From Tetragonia tetragonoides (lineage: Eukaryota > Streptophyta > Magnoliopsida > Caryophyllales > Aizoaceae), in the NCBI GenBank assembly GCA_038025085.1, contig CM076153.1, forward strand, positions 14,793,001 through 14,857,000: a stretch of 64,000 nt of DNA, read 5' to 3'. A program made the position numbers and the translations under genes. How positions within the stretch are numbered: position 1 is the stretch's first letter; each line of letters starts with the position of its first letter. Shown one piece after another: positions 40,501 through 51,689 of the stretch. The notes beneath the pieces were generated by a model. It was not told the DNA's origin. It did not search any database and worked only from the letters and a program-made list of their open reading frames with translations.

Positions 40501-41136
40501 TACATACCAATAGCTATTGAAGACTTGCACCCAGATCCCAAATGGTCAAAGTTGATTTCTCAACAATATTGAGTGGCAACAGGCTCACAATAAAATGAAG
40601 ATGATTGAATCAAAGGCATCCAATCATAAATCAACAAACATATATCAAGTCAAAAAATCTATCTAAAACATCTCAAAAAAACTTAAAACCAAATTAAAGA
40701 AATCCAGGAAGATAATAACACATTTTCCACACAAATAAAGCACAAAACATAATTGTACAGGAACCCATTTCAAGCACCACACAAGTAATACCAAAAGACA
40801 TGAAATTTGCACAAAGATAGCAAATTGAGACCCCATTAACTGATAAAAACTCCCAGACCCATTTAGATAGAGAGAAGGAATGTATCTAGAATGAATACAA
40901 ATTACAATCAGCAACAAAAAAAGAACAAATCTCACTCAAAAACCACAAATCAAAATGCCAATTATACCAAAATATATAAAATCTCCAAAAAGAGCAAGAA
41001 TCAGACCATGATATTGGCACTTTCTCAGAAGGGTCTCCAAAAGCCTAAGGCAAATTGGGTCATCGTCAACGGCCAAAACTCGCATACCCACTGGAAATTG
41101 ATCCCTTGAATCATCTCTCCGTTGCTCCACAGTCAT
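37583..41136 (-). CDS. Type-B two-component response regulator (ARR-B)
   Basis: Nuclear transcription factor that is the output of cytokinin phosphorelay. Exons in order of translation: 41136-41007, 40363-40211, 39777-39376, 38815-38739, 38645-37583, giving 608 residues and a codon left open. The receiver domain (about residues 17-135) has the acidic triad D24-D26, phospho-acceptor D70 in [12 protein letters not shown], and K119 in LVKPV. An acidic run and SAQKKP follow, then the GARP/Myb DNA-binding domain at 204-263 ([47 protein letters not shown]). A Gln/Asn/Ser-rich activation region makes up the rest. The start chosen (MTVEQ, 41136) is the one usual for the family; an in-frame ATG four codons earlier is possible. 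The last located exon ends at a good donor (GCAAG|GTATG) in phase 1, so one short 3' exon is missing. Which ARR it is closest to cannot be settled by eye. Confidence 0.9.
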
Positions 41137-41311
41137 TTTTACAACCAATAATCACCAAAAACTGGGAAAAAATCCCCCAAGTTCTTATCTTTTGGATTTT
41201 TTTCAACTGTGTTTTCCCCTGTTCTGAAACAGAACAATACAGTGAGAAGATAAAGAGAGAGAAAGAAAGAGAGAACAGTAACAATTAGTTAAGGTCACTA
41301 TCTGAACACAC

Positions 41312-41332
41312 AGAGAGAGAGAGAGAGAGAGA
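41312..41332. repeat. GA microsatellite in response-regulator leader
   Basis: A GA dinucleotide run about 180 bp upstream of the response-regulator ATG, probably in its 5' untranslated region or promoter. Confidence 0.7.
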
Positions 41333-41339
41333 TTTATGA

Positions 41340-43320
41340 GAAATTATTTGCAGAGAAGAAGAATAATGAAATGAAAATGAAATGGATGGAGTAGAAATGG
41401 TAAAAGGAAAGAGCTTTGAAGCAGAACAGGAAAGCTTTGAATTAATATTTCTTATGTATTTTTTTTTGGTTTTAGTTTTGTTTTTCTTGGTCTTGTGAGA
41501 CTGTCCTACAGAACATTATTAATGCGAATTAAATCAATGAGATTGGGATTAAATGTTTGAAAATTTATTTATATATATATGAGAATCTTTAACCATATAT
41601 TGGCTCTGTGAAAGCTGGATGGGGCATGCAATGTAACCAGTCTGACTTACTGAAAGTGCTACTCCTTTTCCTTTTACAGGGTTTTGCCTACCCTTAACAA
41701 TTGAAAATATGTGACCATTAAAATTGATTTGAAAAATCTAGAGGCTTGGATTGATTGATACCTATGGGCTGTGAATGTCTTCACAACCTCAGTGGATATG
41801 ATTATGAATATGAACTGGAGCACGTTATAAATGCATATATATACGTTTTTTATGGTTGTTTGAAATGACCTAAAAACTAGAATTATAAATGAGACGGTTT
41901 TACAATGAACTATTCTCAAAGTGAGACATTCGTAGTCTGTTCTCCACTTCTTCTTCAGCGAAATTTCACTTCAGCCATTTCAATTCAACAACAAAAACAA
42001 CAACAATTTTCAGTATGTTATACCAAGGTTCGGCAAATATAATATTTTATAAAATAAGTTAAGGTATACTCTGATTACAACCCAGCAAGCTTATTTCATG
42101 ACTAAAAATGTCCTGAGTATACCTTCATGAATTTTATTTTTTCTTAGAACAAAATTTAGCATTTATTTTTTGAGGAAATCTTGGACCCATAACATAAGTA
42201 TAGAACTATTGATATTAGTTTGAATTTCCTTTTTTTTTTTTGCATATTTTTGTCTGATTATTAGTAATAAAAGAAGATGCCATCTTTTTTTTTCACAATG
42301 GTATAGCGGTCAAGCCGGTTACTTAACTTGTTTCAACCTTGTCACATAATAATATATGTCAATGGATATTTTTAAAACGTAACTATAACTTTCTATATTG
42401 GATAAATCTCCAGATAGTTTATAATTATGATTTCATTTTAATATCCGAATGACTGACATTTTGAAAAATAATATCCGATAACCCGTATGTAAAATTTCGG
42501 ATATTCTCTTTTTCGTATAATTTCATATCAAATACTCGGGTTTGGACATTTTTGAACAACCCTAATTACATTAACTAAACTAAACTAAATAGGGCAGAAG
42601 TTGACAAAATTGGACCGTATTGAAGAAAAATTAGGGTGATGATAACATAACATTCTTTTTTTCTTTGAATAGTACTGTACTTGGGTTGTTTTGTTTCACC
42701 AATAATTTCTTTCCACAGTCCATAAGTGTCAACACTCAACAGCTAGAGACCACCCCATTATAATTGTGACGATCATTACATTTACACCAATTATTGGCAC
42801 TCAAACGACACCTTTCAGTTTGGCAAAATTACGTCTTTGGGCCCACGTTTCTCCTTTCAGTGTAGCTACACATATCGGTTAAGCGTGACCCCATTTCGCC
42901 ATTTCCTTCACCTGAACGGGAGTGTGGGTAGAGACTAAGGGTGCGCTCTTTAGAACTTACACGATCAGTTCAGTTCAGGTGTTATATTAAGCGATGTTCA
43001 GTTTAGTTGTTAAGTCAAGTGATGTTTAGTTTACTTCAGAAACGTTTTATCTCACATATCAAGTTGTATTCGATTCAGTTTTATAGTTTTCCGTTCAATT
43101 TAGTGGTGTTGAATTCAAGTAAGTTCACTTCAGTTCAGTTCAGATAAGTTCAACCCTGAAGAATTGCACCTTAAAAAGAAAAACCATCAAGGTCTTACCT
43201 CATCGATCGATCTTTCTATTAGGATGTGTAATGTGTTCTTTTCTACTTTACTCAATGATATGTTTAGCCAATTCAGTTTTCAGTTTAGTAGTGGACTTTA
43301 GTTCATTTCAGTTCAGTCCC

Positions 43321-43353
<33 letters not shown>

Positions 43354-44590
43354 ATCTTAATTAGGTCAGTTTATTTTATGCTTCGAAAAGCTTTGAACTT
43401 TGTTGTATATGCTCATAGTGTATTAAATATTCGTTAATCAGTCTCCTAATGTATGTAGTTTGTCTTTCTGAAAAGGCTTTTCCATAGCAGTAAAATATTG
43501 GGCATTGGCCTTTTTAGGTATTTACTCTTTTTAGGATTGGAGAATGGATAGTCAGTTCACTTTAGCTGCTTTTATGCCACAAACCTTTAACGCACTCCCA
43601 TTTCTGTGAAAGACGCATGCCATTTTGTTTTAAGGGAAAAGGGCAATGGTGTGGATGGATAAATTTACAAGTACATTTCTTCAGCACCAAAAGGTTGAGT
43701 TTTTTTTTTTTATCTAAAGATTTTTCACATCGCATTTGATTATACTCCCTCTGTCTTATTATATAGACCATTTTTTATACGACAAACCTGCAATCACTAT
43801 ACTAAAAGTGTGTATTAAATAAATTCCGAGTGTATGCAATAAGCTGTAAATCTGATATACCAAAGAAACTAACAAGATAAATTTTGCATACATGTTCAAC
43901 AAAAAATACTTAGTAAAAATTGAAACCATAATATTTAATCCTTTATCATAAATTCCGACCTCACAACCAATTGTACTACCTTAAAAAGGCCACTTGATAT
44001 TGTCAATAAAAGAAGCAGCTTAAGTGAAGTGGGATCAGAGGAGACAACTGTTATTAGTTTTTGCCAACTTGGTACACATGGTCTTGATTCTCGAAGGTTA
44101 GCTGTCAACTCTCAAATACATGAGTATCGATTGGATTCCAATCATTCCTTGAAATTAAGACCCGTATGACCAGGAATGGATACAACCAATAATTTTTCTC
44201 AACGGAGATATCACTCCCTAATCACCAAGCACCAAAAAGACAAAGGAAAATCATCAGAACATTTATAATACACCTATTTATTTTTCTTTCCTTTTTTTCC
44301 CTAAGTTCAACCGTCTCAAATCGATGTATTGTGACTAATACTTTAATAGGAAGGTCATGGACCATTCTGAATTTCCGGCCATCACTACATATTTGTGTTT
44401 GTGCAGTGGGAAAGTGTAGACTCGCGCGTGGAGAAGATAGAGACTGCACACAATGATACAAGTTCAGTGAGATTCCAACTCAAAATCAATTGGTGTAGAT
44501 GGAGTAACCCATTAATTTCACAGATTTTTGTCTAATCTTATAATTAGGGAGAAACTTAATCTCATCATGGGGCGGCACAACCAGTCTGCA
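41340..44590. other. Intergenic, TTCAG-rich and SINE-like repeats
   Basis: No gene is seen. Contents: a piece of the TCGGATAT repeat (about 42430-42568); a TTCAGTTCAG-rich stretch starting GGGTGCGCTCTTTAGAAC (42949-43160); a 29-bp A run (43321-43349); a Stowaway-like left end (TACTCCCTCTGTCTTATTAT, about 43744); and the SINE-like repeat listed separately. Confidence 0.5.
43800..43985 (-). mobile_element. SINE-like tRNA-derived repeat, copy 2
   Basis: Same family as 22850-23035. On the minus strand the head AAGGTAGTACAATTGGTTGTG is a good A-box-like sequence, and GGTTTCAATTTT a weak B box. The shared body includes TTGCATACACTCGGA. More diverged than copy 1. Confidence 0.5.
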
Positions 44591-44594
44591 AGTA

Positions 44595-45569
44595 TGAGAG
44601 ATATTATCTTCTGACTTAGTCAATTATATTAGTTTTGGCATGTATATCTCTTAGTTGTATAATATATCCCTTAGCTGGTATGTAAATATTCTAGGAGGAT
44701 ATTTAGGAATTAGTTTCCTAGTTTAAAGCTAACACAACTCTTGTATATGCGTATATATATTCTCCTCTGATCAGTTTATAAATCAAGGAATTCTTCCTCC
44801 AAATTTGTTTATGGTATCAGAGCAATTTTTCTGAGACCACAACTTATAACCACAACCCATAAACACAATCTAAACCACCACAACAATGACCAAAGACGAC
44901 AATAACAAAGAAGAAAAGAAAAGGAAAATCACAGACCCTTCTTCTCCATATTTTCTTCCCAATAATGATATCCCTGGACTAAACATATGCGGTACTTTGC
45001 TTCGAGGTGAAGTGAATTACCGAGAATGGGCTACTGCCTTAAAGAATGCCTTTCGTGCTAAGCGAAAGTTGGGTTTTCTTGACGGAACAATAACCATGCC
45101 AAAGTCAGAAGGAGAAGATCTAGAGGATTGGTATACCGTTAATTCAATGCTTGTTGGATGGGTCATGAATTCAATAGAGGAAAACTTGCGCTCTAACCTG
45201 ACCTATGTAGATTCTGTGAAAGACCTATGGGACGACATAGCACAACGCTTTGATACACCTGATGCTATGTGTTTCCATGAATTAAAGGATGTCATAAACA
45301 ACTGCAAGCAAAAGGGAAAGCCAACTACAGAATATTATGGGCTTTTGAAAGCACTACAAGAAGAATTTGCTGGGTACAGAATCATGCCCATGTGCAAGTG
45401 TGGTAAGTGTACCTGTGAGATATCCAAACAATACGTGGATGCTGTAGAAATTGAGAATACACATGAATTTTTGATGGGCTTGGATGACATGTACTGCGAC
45501 CTTCGTAGTCATGTTCTCAGCATGGATACCCTACCGTCCCTTAGCAAGGCTATCAAATGGAGCAAGTGA
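44595..45569 (+). mobile_element. Truncated Ty1/copia element (LTR plus gag)
   Basis: A probable left LTR (44595-44811, starting TGAGAGATATTATC) is followed at once by TGGTATCAGAGC (44812-44823), the primer-binding site complementary to initiator methionine tRNA. A 227-codon gag frame follows at 44886-45569, with the copia gag pattern NYREWATALKNAFRAKRKLG, then DLWDDIAQRF and TEYYGLLKALQEEF. A single-base shift near 45555 ends the frame early. No zinc knuckle, pol or second LTR follows. It is separate from the element at 46956. Confidence 0.75.
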
Positions 45570-46955
45570 GGGAGGGGAGAGAGAGTGTGTGGTGAGGAAG
45601 GAGAGAAAGAGCAGGGAGGTCCCAACTTCTGAGATTATGATTTAGTCATTGAACAAACTTATATACTCTCTCCAATTCTTCCAACTCTTCCAACAAATTC
45701 AGTGGAATTAGATCAAAGCCTGATATCAGCCTGATATTTTATCATGATGAGATTATTTCACAATCCAACTCTCTCCAACTCTTTCAATGCAGGACAATTA
45801 CACTTGACTTATACTCTTAACACAAATCCAAATAAGATTTTATCCTAACTAGAAGACATAAGTCTACAACTATTGGTATTAAGTGGAGCTAGTAGTCCAA
45901 TATGCCTACACGTTCATCTTCTTTTTGCTTCCACAAAAACTCATGCAGCAAATAAAAGTGATATGTGTGAGAAATAACAAGTGATCGATATATGTGTGAA
46001 AAATAAAAAATGTGGTATTATAAAAATTTGAAAAAGTGATACTTTTAGATGACAAACTGATACTTTTAAACCAAAAAAAAAAAAAAAAGATGATATTTTT
46101 TTTTGTTATTTTATGTATAATGCAGCCTCATAGAGTATAAAGAAAGTGTTGCTCTTTTTTTCCAATGTATGACAATAATTCACATGTGTTTTCTTCCCAA
46201 AAACTCCATCCATTGGAGGAGTTTATATGAAATGCATTTCATCATATCATTCATATTTCATATATCCCAATTAAATTACATCAGCAAAGACTAAAGTGGA
46301 ATCAAATATTCTTTAAAGGTGAGACTTAGTGTACTTGTGATTTTGTTTCAATATGTTCTTATTCCTCGTCTCTTTCCAAGTTTATGAGTACGATGCATTG
46401 AATGGGAAGGTTAAAAAATTAACCTATTAGTAGGATGATCCAATCAATGAACTAATTAAGTAATCCACTAACAGAATTAAAAAAAAAAATCATTTATTAA
46501 TTAAGTCTAATTAATTATTGACGACCAACTGCTTAAAATTAGAAAATTGTATCAAAGTTATTCTGTTTGTCTTCTTTAGTCCTTTTGAGCTAAATAAAGA
46601 GAAGAAAAAACATTCTATTAAATATAGGTAAATAATTGCATAATCTTCTTCTCTTTATGATGCTATGTTTTCCTAAACTTAATTATTTAAATTCAGTTCA
46701 GTTCGTGTGTAACTTTATCTTTCAAATAACTATTTTTTCGAAATAAATTTATAATGATAAAATGTCATTAGTATATTTCAATTCATACTTTCAAATGAGT
46801 TCAATTGTGAATATATTTGAATGAGTGATAAAGGTTAAATTAAAAAAATCAATTCAGTTTAGTTTTTTCTAGTTGAAAAGAACGAAATCTTATTCTCTAC
46901 ATAACTATCCTAAACAAGAAGCGGACTGGAGGTTCGCAACTTCACATTAAGGAAG
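45570..46955. other. Intergenic AT-rich sequence
   Basis: Purine-rich just after the copia stub, then AT-rich with an A run at 46071-46088. No gene or repeat was recognised. Confidence 0.45.
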
Positions 46956-46989
46956 TGTTAAGGCATAGATTAGTGATAATTTAATTATA

Positions 46990-47487
46990 CTAGATTTCGT
47001 GCCCGTGCGATGCACGGGTTATTGTTCATCATCCTCTGTTATTAGAATCAATATAATAATTCTTTTAATCATATCAATATATAAAGTTGATAATAGGAGT
47101 TGTCGGCAACAATAATAATCTTTTTCGCACACTTAACAAAGAAATTACATTTTTAGTGAATAAATAATATACTTGTTTTAGGATAATAAATATAATACTT
47201 ATGTTAATTTTTTTATTAAAATAAAATAAAAGTATTTTTGATTTCTTTTTAATCACCCATGCATTGGAACAATAATAATCTTTTTCGCACATTTAACAAA
47301 GAAATTACATTTTTAGTGAATAAATAATATATACTTTTTTTAGGATAATAAATATAATACTTATGTTAATTTTTTATTAAAATAAAATAAAAGTATTTTT
47401 GATTTCTTTTTAATCACCCATGCATTTATGGCTATTTATTATCTATTCAATGCTTGGTGAGAACTCAACTTTACATATATATATTGA
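46990..47487 (-). mobile_element. Non-autonomous Helitron inside the copia LTR
   Basis: Read on the minus strand the insert begins TC and ends CTAG, and it sits between A and T of the target with no duplication, the Helitron rule. The hairpin CCCGTGC-ATC-GCACGGG (47002-47018) lies 11 bp from the CTAG end, as expected for a Helitron 3' terminus. The right LTR supplies the exact empty site, fixing the 498-bp length. It encodes nothing and contains two copies of a 160-bp internal repeat. Confidence 0.9.
47108..47426. repeat. Tandem duplication inside the Helitron
   Basis: Two copies (about 47108-47267 and 47268-47426) of one unit beginning AACAATAATAATCTTTTTCG. They differ by a few substitutions and small indels, so the duplication is recent. 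Confidence 0.9.
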
Positions 47488-47714
47488 TTAGTTTGTTGTA
47501 TATATTAGATGCAATAAACCTGTTGAGGTTGTTAGAAGCCCAGCTGAGCTGGCATTAGTTTGTTAGAAGTCAGAGAAGTTTGTTAGGCCCCTTAAGTCTG
47601 TTACAAACACTGTATATAAGCTTCAATCTCTGTATACTTAAAGCTCAGATTAACAGAATAAACAAATCACTTCTCTCTCTAATTCTTACATTCTTTGAGC
47701 TATCAAGCTCAACT

Positions 47715-47726
47715 TGGTATCAGAGC
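47715..47726 (+). promoter_or_regulatory. Primer-binding site of copia element
   Basis: TGGTATCAGAGC directly after the left LTR, complementary to the 3' end of plant initiator methionine tRNA, the usual copia primer. Confidence 0.9.
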
Positions 47727-48099
47727 CTGTGAAGCTCCATTAAAGCTTCATCGAAGCTCTATTGAAGAAACTCCAGTTTTCTTCCTTTCTTGAGCAGAGA
47801 AGATTGATTCACGCTTTTATTCACCTGTTAATCACACTAAACACTTATTCTTCCCGCATCTTTTTTGGTCAAATTACTCAACGAAATTCACATTGAATTT
47901 TGTTGATATTGTCCAAGAATCTCTAGAAAATCTACAGTTCATTTCGATTATCAAGATTTTGATTTGTTTCATCAAAATCTTCAGCTCATTACAAACATTT
48001 TTTGATCAATTCATATTTCGATATCTTGATTTGTTTCATCAAGATATCTAGCTCACATTTCTAGAGATTCAAAACTCTGATCATCTGGTTTCAATCATA

Positions 48100-49434
48100 A
48101 TGCCAGATTCACGTACTCATGTGTCATTTTCTGATCCTCATGATCCTCTGTATCTTCATCCCTCAGAATGTCCAGGATCCTTAGCAGTTCAAGTAAAACT
48201 TCAAGGTGCTGCAAATTATCGCTCATGGAAAAGATCTGTGGAGATAGGCCTTGCAACGAAAAGAAAATTAGGTTTTTTAACTGGTACAATACCTAGACCT
48301 ACATATCAATTACATGCTGATCAATGGGATACCTGTAATCACATGGTCATTGCTTGGCTAATGCATTCTTCTGTTGAAGCAATAGCTAAATCCGTATTGT
48401 ATATGAGCAGTGCCAGAGAGATATGGTTATCTTTGGAAAAGAGGTCTGCTCTTAGTAATGGCTCAAGAAAGTATCAATTAAACAAGGCCACATATGAAGA
48501 GAAGCAGGCAGGTATTTCTGTGAATGATCATTATACAAAAATGAGAAGTCTATGGGAAGAGGTTGAGGCAGTGTATGAACTGCCTAAGGTCACTACAACA
48601 ACACCTGATGTAACAACATTTATGGAAGCATTAGGCAAACAAATTGAGGATCATAAGCTTTTCTAGTTCTTAAATGGACTTGATGACAAATTTGGTCCAC
48701 AAAGAAGCCAGTTACTTCTTATGACACCTCTTCCTTTTGTAGAAACTGCATGTGCTATGCTACAGCAGGAGGAATCTCAGAGAGAAATTCTGGATGTTAA
48801 CAAGGCTAGTGTAGAGACTACTGCACTGTACAGCAAAGGAGGTTACAATGATGTTTGTGAGAAATGTGGTAATAAAGGTCACAACAAAGGGAGATGTTGA
48901 ATGATAATTGGATGTCCTAATTGGCACCCTAAGAGTGCTCAATTTCATCAGAAAAAGGGGTACAATCAGAGTTCTATTCAGAAACCTAGGCCTCAGAACT
49001 TCAAAGGCAAGGGTACTGCTGCATTAGCTGAGGTATCTGAGATTAAATCCAGTGGAAATGTGACTTTCACTCAGCAACAATTTGAACAACTGCTGAAACA
49101 TATGTCTATGTCTCATAAACCTTCAATAGTAGAACCTGAGGATGACTTTGGAGATGGTTTTGCAGGTATTGTTCTTTGCTCATGTGCCTCATCTAAGACA
49201 GATTGTTGGATTCTTGATACTGGTGCTACTGATCACATGACCTCATCCTTATTTCTCTTTCATTCATCTAACTCCCTTGATCACAGACCTAAAATAACCT
49301 TGCCTAATGGACATACCACTGATATAACTCACATAGGTGACATTGCTTTAGACAACACACTTGTTTTACATGTTGCTTTGTGTGTTCCTGCTTTCAAGTT
49401 TAACCTCCTTTCAGTACCTAAATTGCTAAAATAA
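48100..49434 (+). pseudogene. copia gag-protease, interrupted by stops
   Basis: A single frame from 48100 to 49434 is broken by stops at 48664-48666 and 48898-48900. The gag part has NYRSWKRSVEIGLATKRKLG and a CCHC zinc knuckle (CEKCGNKGHNKGRC, 48855-48896). The protease active site DTGATDHM is at about 49216. Just after the protease the frame ends and pol continues in another frame from about 49467. Confidence 0.85.
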
Positions 49435-49466
49435 AACAACCTTTATGTGATATTTTACTCATCTTT

Positions 49467-49934
49467 TTGCATCATTCAGGACTCTGTCACCCACAAGGTG
49501 AGAGCCTGAGAGGAGTTGGTAGAGAGACTGGTGGCTTGTACTATCTGCTGGATATTCCTCTCAGTCATCCTTCCTTGGCTGATCATAGAGTGCATTTTGC
49601 TGGTGCATCTATAGTTAATCCTGTTAGTCTCAATTCTGTGTTAAACTCTAGCACAATATCTGATTTTCAAGGTTCATGTAATAAGTCCAGTAATCATGTC
49701 TCTGTATATAGCTTGTGGCATCATAGGCTTGGACATGCATCTGTTAAGAAAATGCAATGTATTCCTGGTGTTTCTTGTCATGTTAAGGACAAAGGAACAG
49801 ATGTTTGTGTTTCTTGTCCTATGGCAAAGATGACTAAACTCCCTTTCAATTCTAGTTCTTCTGAAACTCAAAATTTGTTTGATCTTGTTCATATAGACAT
49901 ATGGGGTCCTTATAGAGTTCCTACACACAACAAA
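49467..49934 (+). pseudogene. copia integrase zinc-binding region, truncated
   Basis: The gag-pre-integrase region carries LWHHRLGHAS and, further on, CVSCPMAK, the His-His/Cys-Cys integrase finger. The integrase core begins (DIWGPYRVPTHNK) and is cut off at 49934 by the Mutator-like insert. The catalytic core is absent from the window. Confidence 0.85.
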
Positions 49935-50272
49935 GGATTATTTATTTCAAATAATCCCAACTTTTATCCAGTTGCAGATTATAATCCCAACTTCACTATT
50001 TGCAAATATTAATCCCAACTTTGATATTAGTTGCAACAAATGCACCTTCACTGACTCTGTTTACTTTCCCGTTAGATATATTACCACGTGGGTTTATAAT
50101 TCCCTTTGTGACCGTTACTCTGAACTTATTCCCTTTTTTTTTAATTTCTAATCTAATTCCCCTATGTGACCGTTACTCTCCCTGTCATATAAAGCTCTGT
50201 TCCCCCATTTTTGTTGAAACCCTCACTGTAAACTCACAGTCTCAATCTCCAAATTTTTCCCTCTCTCACAAA

Positions 50273-50826
50273 ATGCCAAACAAAAATTTCAGCCCAACCT
50301 CTCAGGGGTCCTCATCTAAGGGGGCTTCTGTATCTCCGGGTTGTTCCTCACGTCGAAAATCAAGAAGAAAGACCCTCACTTTTACATTTGATGGTGTTAT
50401 TATTTGTGAGCATGACGTTCCTGCTGTGTGTAAAACTGCCGAGAAAAGAAGTAGTAGATGTGGGGATGATTTTCTTGGGTGCTCTTTAGGGCAGGTATTA
50501 TTATTTTTTTTATTTAGGTATTTATTTTTGGTTTTATTAAAAAAAAAAGTTGAAGAGAATTGATGAACAAATTGAAATTATAGACAACAGATTGCGGTTT
50601 TTTTGTGTGGATGGACGAGGTGGATGCATTTATTCGGTGCTTGCAAGAGGAATGGTCAACAAAGGAAGAGATTAAGAGGGTGAAGGAGGAGAATTTGAAG
50701 CTTGCTGACAAGATTGAAAAATTGGAATTGAAGAACACCAAAGTGGAGCCAACAACAAGCTGCCTAAAAATACTTGTTTACTATTTCATAACAATTGTTA
50801 TGACATCTTGGTTTATGAAATACTAA
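50273..50826 (+). CDS. GRF-type zinc finger protein with membrane anchor
   Basis: Two exons, 50273-50494 and 50584-50826, joined in phase 0, give 154 residues with no stop. After a Ser/Arg-rich start, a GRF-type zinc finger spans about residues 43-86. Candidate ligands are C45, H47, C70 and C78, with the hallmark CGFFVWMDE at 78-86. A charged coiled coil follows (about 95-130), then a hydrophobic segment near the C-terminus (ILVYYFITIVMTSWF). GRF fingers bind single-stranded nucleic acid in DNA-repair proteins; short plant versions with a C-terminal hydrophobic helix are of unknown function. CATATAAAG at about 50188 could be its TATA box. It lies inside a mobile element but has an intact frame. 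Confidence 0.6.
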
Positions 50827-51117
50827 TGTAATTTAAATAGCATATAATGGGACTCTACTAATTCTTGATTTCATGTCTATTGTAATGTGCTTAAGATGTT
50901 CAATGAAATGATCCTGTTTTGCGTAATAACAGAACCTTCATAGCATTTAAAAACATTGATACTGCCAAAAGTCCACAATGACATTGTCATTTTACATAGA
51001 TTCCAAAATTTCCTTGTAGACAATCTGATTGTACATATAACCACACATATCATGGTTCAAAATACCAAGGAACTTACATAGCAAAAGTACCTAAATGACA
51101 GTGCTTAATGATAAACA

Positions 51118-51680
51118 TCATGTTGCTGTAGAAGTTTGCCTTGATCCTGGACCCATAGTATTTGTTTGAGACTGTTGAGATTGTGAAACAAGAGGTCCTG
51201 AAGCCAATTGTGATGCATTGTAAAACCCATATGGGGTTGAGAGATAGTTTCCATGTGGAGTTTGTAAAAGCCCTATTCCTCTTGGCATCTACACAAAAAC
51301 ATATGAATCATAAAAATGAAAAGAACAAAAAGAACACGGAAAAATGAAAGGAATAAAAAGAACACATAAAAATGAAAGGAAAAAAAAAAAGAACATAGAA
51401 AAATGAAAATAATAAAAAGAAGACAGAAAAATGAAAGGAATAAAAAGAACACAAAAAAATGAAAGGAATAAAAAGAACACAGAAAAATGAAAGTAAAAAA
51501 AAAGAAGACAGAAAAATGAAAGGAATAAAAAGCAGACAGAAAAATGAAAGGAATAAAAAGAACACAGAAAAATGAAAGGAAAATGGCATCTTACATTATG
51601 TCTTCCTCCACCCCTGCCACATGTTCTTCCCCTACCCCTACCCCTACCCCTTCCTCCACCCCTACCCCTTCCTCCACCTC
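51118..51680 (-). pseudogene. 3' end of a MULE transposase-like gene
   Basis: Two exons on the minus strand. A truncated one (about 51680-51595) encodes repeated GRG and GGGR and ends at a donor (AT|GTAAG). A last exon (51288-51118) starts MPRGIGLLQTPHGNY and stops at 51118-51120. The intron between is filled by a 28-bp minisatellite. Gly/Arg-rich tails are common at the end of plant MULE transposases, but the catalytic domain is missing, so the assignment is tentative. Confidence 0.45.
51320..51582. repeat. 28-bp minisatellite, about nine units
   Basis: Units of GAAAAATGAAAGGAATAAAA plus AGAACACA, with substitutions and small indels. The units are directly adjacent, with no spacers. It lies in the inferred intron of the transposase-like gene. 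Confidence 0.85.
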
Positions 51681-51689
51681 TACAAAAAC

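Larger units (their letters stand above)
46956..47714 (+). repeat. Left LTR of copia element, interrupted
   Basis: LTR sequence occupies 46956-46989 and 47488-47714. The Helitron between them lies at a TATA|TTAG junction that is uninterrupted in the right LTR. Confidence 0.95.
49935..51680. mobile_element. Truncated Mutator-like element carrying two genes
   Basis: The insert starts abruptly in copia integrase at 49935 with GGATTATTTATTTCAAATAA and the repeated motif TAATCCCAAC, resembling a Mutator-type terminus. It contains a GRF-zinc-finger gene (plus) and, converging on it, the 3' end of a gene with a Gly-Arg-rich tail (minus), as in MULE transposases. No matching right terminus is present. 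At about 51680 the sequence goes straight back to copia, far downstream of the insertion point, so the right part of the insert and the copia integrase core were lost together. The class assignment is inference. Confidence 0.6.

Noticed and set aside
42300..42350. tRNA-like stretch (GGTATAGCGGTCAAGCCGG)
   Set aside because: Box spacing and B box are too poor, and no second copy or flanking duplication was seen.
51289..51589. Phe-rich minus-strand ORFs and a CRISPR-like look to the repeat array
   Set aside because: The units are directly adjacent 28-bp minisatellite copies without unique spacers, in a plant genome. The ORFs are translations of the repeat.
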